A DNA stretch of 64,000 nt from Hybos culiciformis (taxonomy: Eukaryota; Arthropoda; Insecta; Diptera; Hybotidae): the NCBI GenBank assembly GCA_964007475.1, contig OZ023273.1, positions 65,110,108-65,174,107 on the forward strand, given 5' to 3'. Positions 20,401 through 31,500 of this stretch are shown piece after piece. Under the pieces are notes generated by a model. That model was not told where the DNA came from, made no database searches, and worked only from the letters and a program-made list of their open reading frames with translations. The position numbers and the translations under genes were made by a program. Position 1 is the stretch's first letter, and each line of letters begins with the position of its first letter.

Positions 20401-22876
20401 TCAATATCATGACTTATATGACTAATGCAATCATCTTTTTTATCCGTTATATTTTTCACATTGGGCGAGTTTATTGGACTAGGTGTTGAATATTTAAGAA
20501 TATCTGTTTTAATTTCACTGAAATTATTTTTGATCTGTTCTTTTTTGCAATAAGGATGGGTATCAATATTTTTAAAATAATTTCTTGGTTTTTTTTTTTT
20601 TTTATCAATTTTATTGTAAATTTTTTTTTTGAATAATTCAATTTTATCATCAAGTGATAAATATCCGTGAGGTGAACATCCGCTGGTATCTACTTTATTT
20701 TCCTGAATGCCAGAAATGTCTTCAGTTTGTGTAGAAACTTCTACGTTAAAAGGTTTTAGAATATAAACTTTGTTAACATTAACACTATCTTCTGAATAAA
20801 ATTTAATTTTTTCAGCTAGTTTCCCAATACTTGTATTATTTCGGATTGATGAAATCTAAAAAAAAATGCACATATCTTATTTCATCATAACATCATCACA
20901 TTTACTGAGATTCGGTTCAAGGTTTAAATATAATAAAAAATGTATAGATATCAACTACTTTATTGGTAATAATTTATGCATCTAATAAAAAAAAAGATAC
21001 AAACTTCCTGTTAAGGACTTGGAACTTAGCTATTTTTATTAAATAAAAAGAAGAACAGATACAAATACAATTTTTAACCGAAATTGATCGAATATGCTTA
21101 CAATTTGGAGCATCTCTTTTCTGTAATAATCTAAAACCATACATTTTTTTAAAGCTTCATCTTCATAAAGTGCTGTACATTTTTTTAGCCAGTCTCTCGG
21201 TGGATTTGTATCATTAGTAAAATCTAAATTTTTACAATACCAAGTTATGTAATTTTGTGTTAACACTTTTTCTAAATGACTGCAATATTGTTTACGAACC
21301 TAAAAAAGATAAGATAATAAAATTGTGGGTAATCAACTATAAAATTCTTACATTATAGATAGATATTTCTTGCTTTTATTTTAAAGCCTCAAAATCAATA
21401 ACACAAGATTTGCTCTATAGGCTCTGTACTGAGAACTCAAAAATAGGCATGTGCTAATCTACCGGCGCGGCGTAACTGTAGCTTACGTGCACAAGCCAGA
21501 TTTGGCTGAAACTTCGTGACGGTGTAGAGGCGATCTCCAAGTCCAGGACGGTTTTAGGAGTAAAGTACCCCGGTTTAAGAGATGTGGCTCCCAAAGTTTT
21601 TTGGTGTTCAGTTATTAAAAAAATCTACCTACTTTTTCCACCAAAAATTTAATTTATTTATTTTTAAATCAATATATACCTAATCGTTCAAACTTTCATT
21701 TCGCATAAAAATGTATTATCGGTTGGTATCTCTAACAGGGATGCCAACTGGGGTGTTTTACCCTGGAGTTTCCAGTCTTTCAACTAAAACTCCAGTCTCC
21801 AGGTTTTTTAAAATTTTACCAGTTTTTTTCAAAATTAATAATTTTCAAGTAAAAAAGAAATTCACATAAGCCATTCACCAGTAGATGTCATTTTACTTTG
21901 TTATTCATTTAGCTATAGTATCATTCGTTCCAAAACAAAGTTATTAATACCTTTAAGAAATAATTTATCTCATTAATTAACTAATTTTTTTCTAATTTCA
22001 ATAATTGTATTTATTTTATATTACTTTTTATAAAGTTTTATTCTAATTTGAATTATTTTTGTATATGCGGTTTATTTTATGTTTCGTTTGTTTATGTTAA
22101 TAATAATTGTGCTTCACCCGTAAAAAATTTAAGAATTTCAAATTTTGAATTTCAAATTCCTAATGTATTTTGTTGTGTAAAATTCAAATTTTTTTTTGTT
22201 GTTGTGAATCTCAAATACACGCTCTGGCTGAGACGTGTATTTGAAATTCACACAACAAAAAAAATTTTTGAAATTCAAGTTCTGTCATTCTAATTGATTT
22301 TCCTTGTACAATAATTTTTTGTTCATGATTTTTGCCCCGATGTAATAAAATCCTCTAAAGAAAATCCTACTCTGGCAGCTTTGTCATTAATATTTGAAAT
22401 TTATGAAAAAAAGTAATGTATTTTGTTAGTGTGATTTAATGTCAAAAAAAAGTTTTCGTGCGAAACTTTTTTTTGACATTAAATCACACTAACAAAATAC
22501 ATTAGGAATTTGAAATTCAGAATTTGAAATTCTTAAATTTTTTTAAGGGTGAAGCACAAATGTAATTTATAAATTTATTATTTTTTCTATTTTTCTATCC
22601 ACATTTTTTGTTTTTCAACTCTCCATTTTTTCCTCGGTCAGGAGTTGGCAACCCTGATCTCTAATTAAGGCTTTTTTATGGATAGGTAAGTACCTAGGTC
22701 CTACCTACACCTAGGCATGGTTAATAAATATTCCTAAACAACCGGGCTTTTACTCTATCTATTAGATAGAGATGCTTTTACTCTATCTATTATATTTTAT
22801 TATAGGTAGATATACTTACAAAATCTTTCAAGACTAAAACATCCTCTTGCTCGAACGATGATGCTTCACTAAACAT
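17451..22876 (-). CDS. Unrecognised protein with SRI-like C-terminal block (508 aa)
   Basis: Minus-strand exons in coding order: 22876-22820, 21299-21102, 20855-20139, 18396-18042, 17650-17451 (1527 nt; phases 0, 0, 0, 1). The start is MFSEASSFEQED. Exon 2 encodes a helical, Trp/Cys-containing segment (CSHLEKVLTQNYITWY). Exon 3 is long, charged and acidic toward its end (EEELDKLFKDDDDFGKIFG, residues about 240-260). Exon 4 is well ordered: LWPCELNMRKQKLSKILGKV, then RIAPWIVKHLMRPMNEGLI and FKKLAKMLAKRIVEGNLYP. The last part resembles the Set2-Rpb1 interacting fold (V-x-x-L-x-P, then FKxLAxxLxxxV) of SETD2, RECQL5 and PHRF1, which binds the Pol II CTD. This is my pattern match only. No catalytic domain is visible. 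If the last intron is not spliced, the protein ends SKIKE at 447 aa. The last exon runs into the SINE. Confidence 0.68.
17480..17566 (-). mobile_element. tRNA-derived SINE head
   Basis: Read on the minus strand from CTCGGCCGTCATGG, it has an RNA polymerase III A box TGGTGTAGTGG (17555-17545) and a B box GGGTTCGATTCCC (17512-17500), 32 nt apart. The remainder does not pair as a working tRNA. The 3' end is unclear; the tail may run on toward about 17400. I did not find a target duplication. Confidence 0.8.
18440..18830 (+). mobile_element. Decayed LINE reverse-transcriptase fragment
   Basis: RT pieces are visible with frameshifts: SQRSVLGS (degenerate PQGSVLGP), LPCIHDIQFTN, FADDTSLML (catalytic FADD at about 18568-18595), then QKDVNSDIEI, and WFLGN/RLTIN-like and KYILFKN pieces. 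It is on the plus strand, antisense to the host gene, inside its intron 18397-20138. A Jockey-like group is likely, but the copy is too broken to be sure. Confidence 0.75.
21425..21600. other. GC-richer patch of unknown origin in an intron
   Basis: This segment (around CCGGCGCGGCGTAACTGTAG and GTCCAGGACGG) is clearly richer in G+C than its surroundings. It has no long ORF on either strand. A stretch on the minus strand fits an A-box pattern (TAGCTTACGTG) but no B box follows. It is probably a degraded repeat. Confidence 0.3.
21736..22656. mobile_element. hAT-type MITE, 921 bp, with internal palindromes
   Basis: The ends are CAGGGATGCCAACT and, reverse-complemented, CAGGGTTGCCAACT. A perfect 8-bp duplication ATCTCTAA flanks them (21728-21735 and 22657-22664). 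Inside are nested inverted repeats: outer arms about 22112-22172 and 22487-22553, a hairpin at about 22190-22275, and a nearly perfect palindrome of about 44 bp per arm at 22414-22504. No transposase is present. It sits in intron 1 of the minus-strand gene. Confidence 0.88.
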
Positions 22877-23221
22877 AATTTTGAATTTTTTTTTTGGCGT
22901 TTTTATTTTAAATTGATAAATAGAAAACAAAGAATAACGCAAATTTTCATTTCAATTTTATGCTTGTTAAAACTTTCGAATTTCTAAAGAAATTGCTCGA
23001 AATCCAGATTCCTCAATTTCCTTATCTTCCTTAGCTTTTTTGCTTGATTATATTTACAATTGCAATTATTGTTAATTGTTCCAATGCAATTGTTTTGTTT
23101 GATTTTTGATTAGTATTTTATTTTTATAGCTTCGGTTTTCGGTATTCAATTTCATTTCAATCGTTTGTGTTTTTGTTTTCTTTCTCATAATTTTTTCGAT
23201 TCAATGTTTATTTGAGACAAG

Positions 23222-23481
23222 CAGACGCCCGACGCGATCATATTTTTGGTCGCTGCGGCTTAGCAGCGATATTTTCAATTTTTTGGAACTGCTGCTAAAA
23301 AAAAAAATCATTGCTCGCTACTGCGTCGCTGATAATCGCTAAAAAAAAAACCGTTAAAAAAAACAACAAAAATTTTCGTCGCTCGCTTCTTGGTTTTTTT
23401 TTTTTTTGTCGCTACTGTTAGGTCAAAAAACGTCGCTGCGTACCTTGCGGTCGCTCAAAATCTATGATCGCGTCGGCTCTG
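23222..23481. mobile_element. hAT-type MITE, 260 bp, in a divergent promoter region
   Basis: The ends are CAGACGCCCGACGCGATCAT and, reverse-complemented, CAGAGCCGACGCGATCATA. A perfect 8-bp duplication GAGACAAG lies at 23214-23221 and 23482-23489. The interior is packed with GTCGCT/AGCGAC-type hexamers in both orientations, likely subterminal binding repeats. It lies between the divergent starts of the minus-strand gene (22876) and TFIIF beta (23997). Confidence 0.85.
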
Positions 23482-23996
23482 GAGACAAGAAATAATAATT
23501 TTTTTTGTTTACACAATTTTTCTAGTTAGGTTACAACTTCATTTTATTATTTGTTGACAATCAGATTACAAAATTACATTTTGAAGTTTAAAACTGAAAT
23601 TTTGCGATTTCTTTTCTGTTTTAAAAAAGGTTTCGCAAATATTCATAAATAGCTGTTCAGTACAGTTCCACTTTTTTTCCGGAAATATTTTTAGGGCGAA
23701 CAAGGTATATTGTATTATCTATTCAACAGTTTGTCATCGCTTGCTGATTTCAATATTGTCGACCAAGTCGACTTATCACTTGTTTATTTGATCGACCTCA
23801 CAATTTATTTCAATTGTTTATTTTTTTTACCAAGAGAGATGGTAATTAATGTCAAATCATTTGTCAGCAAAGTACTGTATCAAATTATCAATCACTTTAA
23901 TTTTTTTTTATAAATAAATAAATAAATATTAAATTAATATTATTTGAAAAATAAAGTATTTTTAAAAAAATAATAATTAATTAAAAGTGACAAAAT

Positions 23997-25172
23997 ATGT
24001 CAAAAGAAGAAAATACTGTTAAGCATATCGATAAAGAATTGGATCTTTCTAATGCTGGACGTGGTGTTTGGTTGGTTAAAGGTACCTATAAATTTTGCTT
24101 CATTTATCATTTCATTAGTAGATTTTTTCACACACTTTCACTGCACAATTTCACAAATCAGTGAGGTATGTTTTTTTGTTAATTTCAGATTATCCACATT
24201 AAAATATTTTTCATTTTCAAATTAGTTCCAAAATATATTGCAAATAAATGGGAGAAAGCTCCAGGAAATATGGACGTTGGAAAATTGAAAATCAATAAAG
24301 TGCCAGGTCAAAAAGCTCAAGTATCCCTAACTCTGTCAGATAGTGTAATAAATGTTGATCCAGAAGAGAAAATTCCACGTGACCATAAATTGGATGTCTC
24401 AGTTGTTACTAAACAAACTCTAGGAGTATTTTCGCATGCGGTACCATCAGCTATGCCGTCCAAAGATGATATTATTCCAGAATGTGAAAAACTGTTTATG
24501 GAAGGTCGTATAGTTCAAAAATTAGAATGTCGACCAATTGCTGACAGCACGTACATGCAATTAAAATTGGAATCAATTCGTAAGGCTTCGCAGCCACTGA
24601 AGCGTGTACAAGCTATAGATAAAGTTGTTCAAAATTTCAAACCAGTTAAAGATCACAAGCATAATGTTAGTATCCATTTTATATTAGAATATTTGTTCCA
24701 AATTTAAGCGTTTTAATCAATTTAAATTAAAAAACTTAATTATACAATTCAGTTCAGTCTCATATCGTTATTCTTTTTTTAAAATAAATAAATACATTGA
24801 ACAAGATAAAAACAAGGCCTTTAAGATCGTTCTGTTTTCTTATTATAATATTTAATTTTTTTGATTTTATAGATTGAATACCGTGAACGGAAAAAAGCGG
24901 AAGGTAAAAAGGCACGTGATGACAAGAATTCTGTATTAGATATGTTATTCAATGCATTTGAGAAGCATCAATATTATAATATTAAAGATTTAGTTAAAAT
25001 TACGAAACAACCGATTGGTTATTTAAAGGAAATTTTAAAAGAAGTTTGTGATTATAATATGAAAAATCCTCACAAAAACACTTGGGAATTGAAAAAGGAA
25101 TATCGACATTATAAAACAGAAGAAAAGAAAGATGATAAAGATGGTGAGGGCAATAGTGACGATAGTGAATGA
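23997..25172 (+). CDS. TfIIFbeta: General transcription factor IIF subunit beta (RAP30), 274 aa
   Basis: This is the small subunit of TFIIF, which escorts RNA polymerase II to the promoter and supports initiation and early elongation in the nucleus. Exons: 23997-24081, 24226-24665, 24873-25172 (825 nt). The N-terminal dimerisation part begins GRGVWLVKVPKYIANKWEKA. The middle linker follows, and the C-terminal winged helix reads DMLFNAFEKHQYYN, then LKEILKEVCDYN and KNTWELKKEYRHY, ending in an acidic tail (DGEGNSDDSE). Length and all regions match the animal family. Start: first ATG, giving MSKEENTVKH before the conserved LDLSNAG. A poly-A signal is at 25242-25247. It is divergent from the gene on its left and in tandem with ALG9 on its right. 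Confidence 0.97.
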
Positions 25173-25809
25173 ATGATTTTAATATTAGTTTATAAAGTTA
25201 AGTGTTTTATTTTTTAAAACTTTTTCACTGATATAAATTATAATAAAAATAATGGAAAAAAAGAGAATATTTAAAAAAAAATAAAAAGTTATGTATTAGA
25301 TCAAATAAATCAATAATAAAAACACAATACATTTGGCCGAAATTAGTTAGTACTATTTTAATATTTTCATTTATTCTTCTTTTAAAAGGATCATAACACG
25401 CTTGAGTATCTCAACGAGTTTGTAGATTTGAACTAAATTATGTGTAGGTACATCGATTCATTCATGATGTGTTCTTTTTTCCGAAATGAATTTCAAATTG
25501 TTCTTATTCGATAAGAATAGAGAAATTGCATATTTTTTGGCGCTTTATATTTAATAGTTAATTAAATTGTAACAATAATTGAATTAATTAATTACATATT
25601 TGAATTTATTAAACTCTAATTGGATCTTTTTAGAATTGAGACATCTGTTCTTCAAATATTTGAACTAATTCAATTTTTATTTTTAACATCCCTTAACGTG
25701 GACTGGCTGTCAGTGTCAAAAATAAGAATTAAGAACAATAAAACAGTAGCAGAACAAAATCTTCGATTTTATTATTCGGATATTTAATAAAAATAAAGTG
25801 TTATTGCTG

Positions 25810-28577
25810 ATGGCTCCAACAAATCGTCATCGGTTTAATGCCAACAAGTCTGAAAATTTAAATTTTCCTAGAAAGTCACTGAAACGGCAAAAAGAAAATT
25901 CTAAAAATCAAGGAAAAAAGTATGATTTTTGTAAGAAGATTTGACATTTTTTGATTAATCGATTTTTTTTCTAGTCAAAATATTGTGCCGGCTTCCAAAG
26001 TTTCGTCAACTATTCCTGGAGTAGATACAGCTTTTAAGGTAAACAAGATACAAGACATAAAATATATGTAGATATAAACCTACTACCCAACCCCGGTAGT
26101 TATGGACAAGATATTTAAAAAAAACTATTTGAGTTTTATAGAAAGTGAATATCAAACCAAAATAATTATATAAAAAGAAGACATTATTAAATCAAACCGG
26201 CATCTTCATTTAATACTACCTATCTAAGTCTGTTTTTTTGCTTGAATGTTTGTTTGTCGCATGAAGCATAAAGTCGGGGACTATTAAATCATTGATTATT
26301 TTATTATGACAATTTTACACACATCCTAAGAATTTTTAATGTAGTTTGGTTAAAAATAATTTTATTGGATCCTTAGTGTCAGTTTCCCAAAAAATAATTT
26401 AAGTGTTTCGAGCATGTATTGTTCGATTAAACAAACATTTTGTAGGTAGGTGTAACTTTCCTTATTATATATATCTATCCTTTCTCAAAAAACACCACAA
26501 CAATTACGACCCCACTAAACTTATCTGATCATTTTATCAAAAGTTATTTTTTTACATGGTCTTTTAGGTTCTGCTAAGTGCACGATTTTGTAGTGCGATA
26601 TGGGCGTACATAACAGATTGCGATGAAACATTTAATTACTGGGAACCACTACATTATATCATTTATGGTTGGGGCTTACAAACATGGGAATATAGCCCAC
26701 AATTTGCAATCAGGTCATATACATATCTGTTGGTTCAAGGGGTTCCCGGTTATATATTCAATCGTTTATTTCATCCAAATCCATTATTAGTTTTTTATTT
26801 TGTACGTTGCATTATGGGTTTGACATGCGCAGTCGTGGAACGTTATCTTTACAAGTGAGTTTTTTTTTTGTAGTATCTTAGAAGTAAATAAAATGTGTTG
26901 TTATAAATGTAGCCTTCTTTTAGTTATATATTACTATAAATAACTTTTTTAGAGCAATATCAAGAGAATTTGGAATTCATATCGGACGCTTATGGTTAAT
27001 TTTCCAATTATTTAGTGTTGGAATGTTTATATCCAGTACTGCGTTATTGCCAAGCTCATTTTCAATGTATTTCGGTAATGCAGCACTGGCTGCATGGTGG
27101 CATCAAAACTATAATTTGGCAATATTTTTAACAGCAATATCATCCATATTAGGCTGGCCATTTGCTGCATTGATTGGAGTGCCCATAGCATTCGATATGC
27201 TGTTTCGAGCGAAAAAATGGAAAAATTTTGTTATTTGGGTTGGAATATCACTAGCAACTGTACTTATTCCAACAATCGTTATTGATACTAGTTACTTTGG
27301 AAAATTGACTATTGCACCATTAAATATTGTATTATATAATGTATTTACTGAACGTTAGTATTTTCAAAATTATCTTGATAATTATATTTGTTTTCCTTAA
27401 AAAATATAAACTTTATTTGTTTTTTAGATGGGCCGAATCTATATGGAACGGAACCATGGAGTTTTTATTTCATCAATGGATTTTTGAACTTTAATGTTAT
27501 TTGGGTAAATACTAAATAGTAATTGTTTTATGAATATTTTTGTTTTATCACTATTAGTGATATTTTTAGAAAATTGTTTACTTAACCTCCTAATAAATAA
27601 TTATTTTCAATAAATTTCGAATTAATTAGTTTTTAAGCTTAATTAAACTTGATTAATAGGCTACAAAACTGAATTTATGTTTTAATAGAAATTAATTATT
27701 TTTTCAGATTTTTTCTTTGATAACACCAGTAATGTTATTACTAGAATATTTTTTTGTGCCAGCCAAAAATAAGAGTACATTAAGTTATCCAAGCTATTTG
27801 AATTTGGCATCATTATATATTTGGTTATTAGTGTTTTTACTTCAACCGCATAAAGAAGAACGTTTTTTGTTTCCAGTTTATCCGTTGATCAGTTTATGTG
27901 GTGCAGTAAGTGTTGATATTATCCAAAAACTTTTCTACCGTGCAAAATCTATGATGAGAAAATTTAAAAATGGTCTTCATTATCTTGATGATACAATGAA
28001 TTTAGCTATATTAATTATGCTAGTTAGTGCTCTATTGGGTTTGTCCAGGATATTTGCATTATACAGGAACTATCATGCCCCGATGGATTTGCTTATGGAA
28101 TTGAATGAATTCAAAAATTCAAAACAATTCCGTGACGGAGAAGTGTATAATGTTTGCATTGGCAAAGATTGGTATCGATATCCGTCAAGTTTTTTTTTAC
28201 CTTCTGATAGCTTTAGAGTTCGATTTTTGAAATCTGAATTCAAAGGTATTCTACCTGCTTATTATGCAGACGGTGAGAATTCTACAGCTATTGTCCATCC
28301 TTATTTTAATGATTTGAACCAAGAAGACGAACGAATGTATTTTGACTATAAAAACTGCAATTTTTTAATCGACTTAGACATGGGAAAATACACAAGCTTA
28401 GAACCAAATTATGGTGGAAGATCGAAAGAATGGTCAATCATTAGAAGTATTCCATTTTTAAATCCTCAACAATCGCATAAACTATTTAGAGCTTTTTACG
28501 TACCATTTTTGTCTGATAATTATGTTGTTTACGGTAATTTTAACATATTAAAGCGAAAAAAATTTAAAATTCCATAG
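25810..28577 (+). CDS. Alg9: Alpha-1,2-mannosyltransferase ALG9 (602 aa)
   Basis: This GT22-family enzyme of the ER membrane adds alpha-1,2 mannoses from dolichol-phosphate-mannose to the lipid-linked N-glycan precursor. Exons: 25810-25919, 25975-26038, 26568-26854, 26953-27353, 27428-27504, 27708-28577 (1809 nt). The basic N-terminus precedes LLSARFCSAIWAYITDCDET and FNYWEPLHY, the lumenal acidic catalytic loop of the family. Several hydrophobic membrane spans follow, then HGPNLYGTEPW and the conserved QPHKEERFLFPVYPLI. The soluble C-terminal lumenal part includes IGKDWYRYPSSFFLP. Length is close to the usual ~600 residues. The start is the first ATG in frame; the small second exon (64 nt) encodes a poorly conserved region. 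A poly-A signal is at 28736-28741. Confidence 0.97.
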
Positions 28578-31500
28578 GAATATGGATATTAGGATTAGGA
28601 CAGAAAATTAAAAACAACCAAAGAAAATCGTATTTTTTTTTTTTATAAAAATAAATGCCAAATATTTAAACGAAAAAAATGTGCAAAGAATATAAACGAA
28701 TAAAAGTAATAACTCAGTTAAAGCCATATCCTAGGAATAAAGTTTACAATCGAGTTTCAATTGTTAAATATTGCTAATAGATATGTTATTATTATGCATG
28801 CATAATATCTTAACGCTGTATATTTTTTTTAATTTAAAAGTTATCTATAAAAAAACCAATGTACATAATTAAATTAAATTAAAAAATTAAGCATAAATAA
28901 TTAATTTTATGTATTTATTTAACTATACTGATAGAATAAATTTAAAATTTTTGTTTTATTTGAAATGCCTCAAAAAATTATTTGTAACTTAAATTTGCAT
29001 ACTATTATTTTTGTTTACCTATATGGTTGCATTGCAGCATAAACGAGTTGTTGGATAAAAATTTATATCAATGAATAAATGATTGAATAGAATAAAAGCA
29101 AAAAATAAAAACATAATAATGTAGTTTTGATTAATTAAGTTTAAATTTTTTTAATGTAATGAAAATGACTTTTAATAAAGAAAATATTTATATTTGCCAT
29201 CTTTTAGTATTTATATATGAAATGAATTATTATTATGAATTATTAGTAAGTTTTTTTAAATTCTTCTAGTCAATTTCACTCAATTCTGTTTGTTATGAAA
29301 ATCGTTAAAAGAGACGATTTGTAATTTAATAAATTCGAGGATACAAAAGATTGTGTTAAAATAAATCGCAATGACAAGATAAATGTTTTTGATAACTAAA
29401 AATTTAAAACGATATCAGTTAAATGTTGTAACAGTTTGATTAAATTGGCGAAGATGTGAAATTATAGATTTTTTCTTAACGAAATGATATTTCTTAAAAT
29501 TAAACTCGGTTTTTCAAATTCTCATTTACTTAAAAAATATTATACACATAAAATAATTGTGTATGTAGGTATAATAAAATAAGAATTACGTTACTTAGAA
29601 ACGACGGCGAACAAACAAATCGTTTTTTGTTTATATTTACAAATTGATAAAATTTATTTTCGCCGAAGTCAAAGCACTTGATTTTATTGTAAATGTAAAT
29701 GAAATTCTATATAAAATTAAGGGAAGAATTTTTTTGTAATCATGTATTTAAAATATAAATTTTTTTTATTATTTCGGGGTATGATAGTAACGATTCAAAT
29801 GAGTAAACAGGTGAAACAGCGCGCAAGATAACTTTTATTTTTGTAGGGTGCATCGCAAAAAACCTTGTGTTATACTTTTAAATATTACAGGGAAATTATA
29901 TAAGGAAATTGGTGATATTTGATAGTAAATTTTGAGATAATGTTTGAAATTTAAAATAAAAAATAAAAATAAATATTCGATGCTAAATATGGATTGAATA
30001 TCTTGCTGTATAAATAAGAGTTCAATAAAAAAATATATTAATAAAACAATTCTAATGACATTCAATTCAATGCATCAAAGTACACAAAATATGGAAAACT
30101 GATAAGATAAAAATATTTTTCGGTTAGTTTTTTCCAAAACTAGATATCTTACCCAGTCCTCATTTAAACAAATAATGTTAAAGTTAAAGACAATAACATT
30201 GAATTCTCGTTTTTGTTCAAAACCAATAGTTTTTATAAAATAACTACAACAAATTTTGGTTTACCCTAAAACATGATCATAATACTTTTAAAATCAAAGT
30301 TTTATTGATATAGTTTTCATAAACTCTAACTAATATTTGCTTAGGTAATATTACCCAGTTCGCACTCATAAAATGGTATGTGTTGTGTACCTATTTAAAT
30401 TTATACATACTAAGTTAATTTGTTCCTGTTATTTGTGAAAAATATTAAGGAAAATACCTATAACAAAAAAGAAAAATATTTGGTATGATATAAAATTTAT
30501 GCTTTTTCAAAAAAAAACATAAAAATTTCTACTTACCTCTATGCTTTAATTATTTTTTTTGTTATTTACATACTTCAGACAAGAAAAATTAACGAAATAG
30601 ACCTTCTTTTGTTACCAACTCTATTTAAATACCATTTTCAATAAACTGTATTATATAAAAAATTTATAAACTTATAAATATGGTAGAAATTTTTAGGCAT
30701 ATTGATGTTGTAGATAAGTAGGATAAATTAGGTGTACGAAGGCATTTTATAATCATGATGTGGATCTTGTTGACATTGTATAAATTGAATTAAAGTAGAA
30801 ATTCAATCCACCCACGTACATTATACTAAGTGATATAACGAAAATAGAGTCACCCAATGGCTACAAATTTAAATGAGACAGACGGTGAGAAAGAAATTAA
30901 TCTTTAATGATGTATATGTGAAATCTCTAAGTTATCAAAAGATTGAATTATATCCTATTCCTAGATTACATAAATTGTATAATTTTTTTTTTACATTATA
31001 TTTTTAATCATTGATAAAGTCCAAGTTAAATACAGGTAAGGAAATTTTTTACATATTTTTTTATTTATTTTGGTGGAGTTATATTAAAATGTTTCTTTAT
31101 AACGAAATAAAATTGAAATTATGATTGAATGAATGCATCGTTACGCTTGGTGTAGTGCTTAACATAACAATAAGGAGGGCTTTTTCTTGATTTCACTATA
31201 TTATTCGAAAAAGTAAATGAAAATTTAGTTTAACTTAAGAATTGTTACAGAACGGTCGGTAAATAAATTATAACCCAGGAACGTTATATTTATAATATTA
31301 TTAAATATAAAATTTTATTATTATTTAATGTTAATAAAATATTATAATACATATACATTATAAATTGTTTACTCTTATTTACTATGTAAACAATTTATAT
31401 AAATAAAATATTTCCAAAGGATTAATGGTCAAGTTTTCTGTTAAAGGAATTAAAAATTATTTGAATTTGAATTTGCATATTTAAATAATATGTATAAATA

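Noticed and set aside
20146..20412. Plus-strand Ser-rich ORF
   Set aside because: Antisense shadow of the acidic exon 3 of the minus-strand gene.
22048..22293. 81-codon ORF with Phe/Val-rich translation
   Set aside because: Lies wholly inside the 921-bp MITE and across its inverted repeats.
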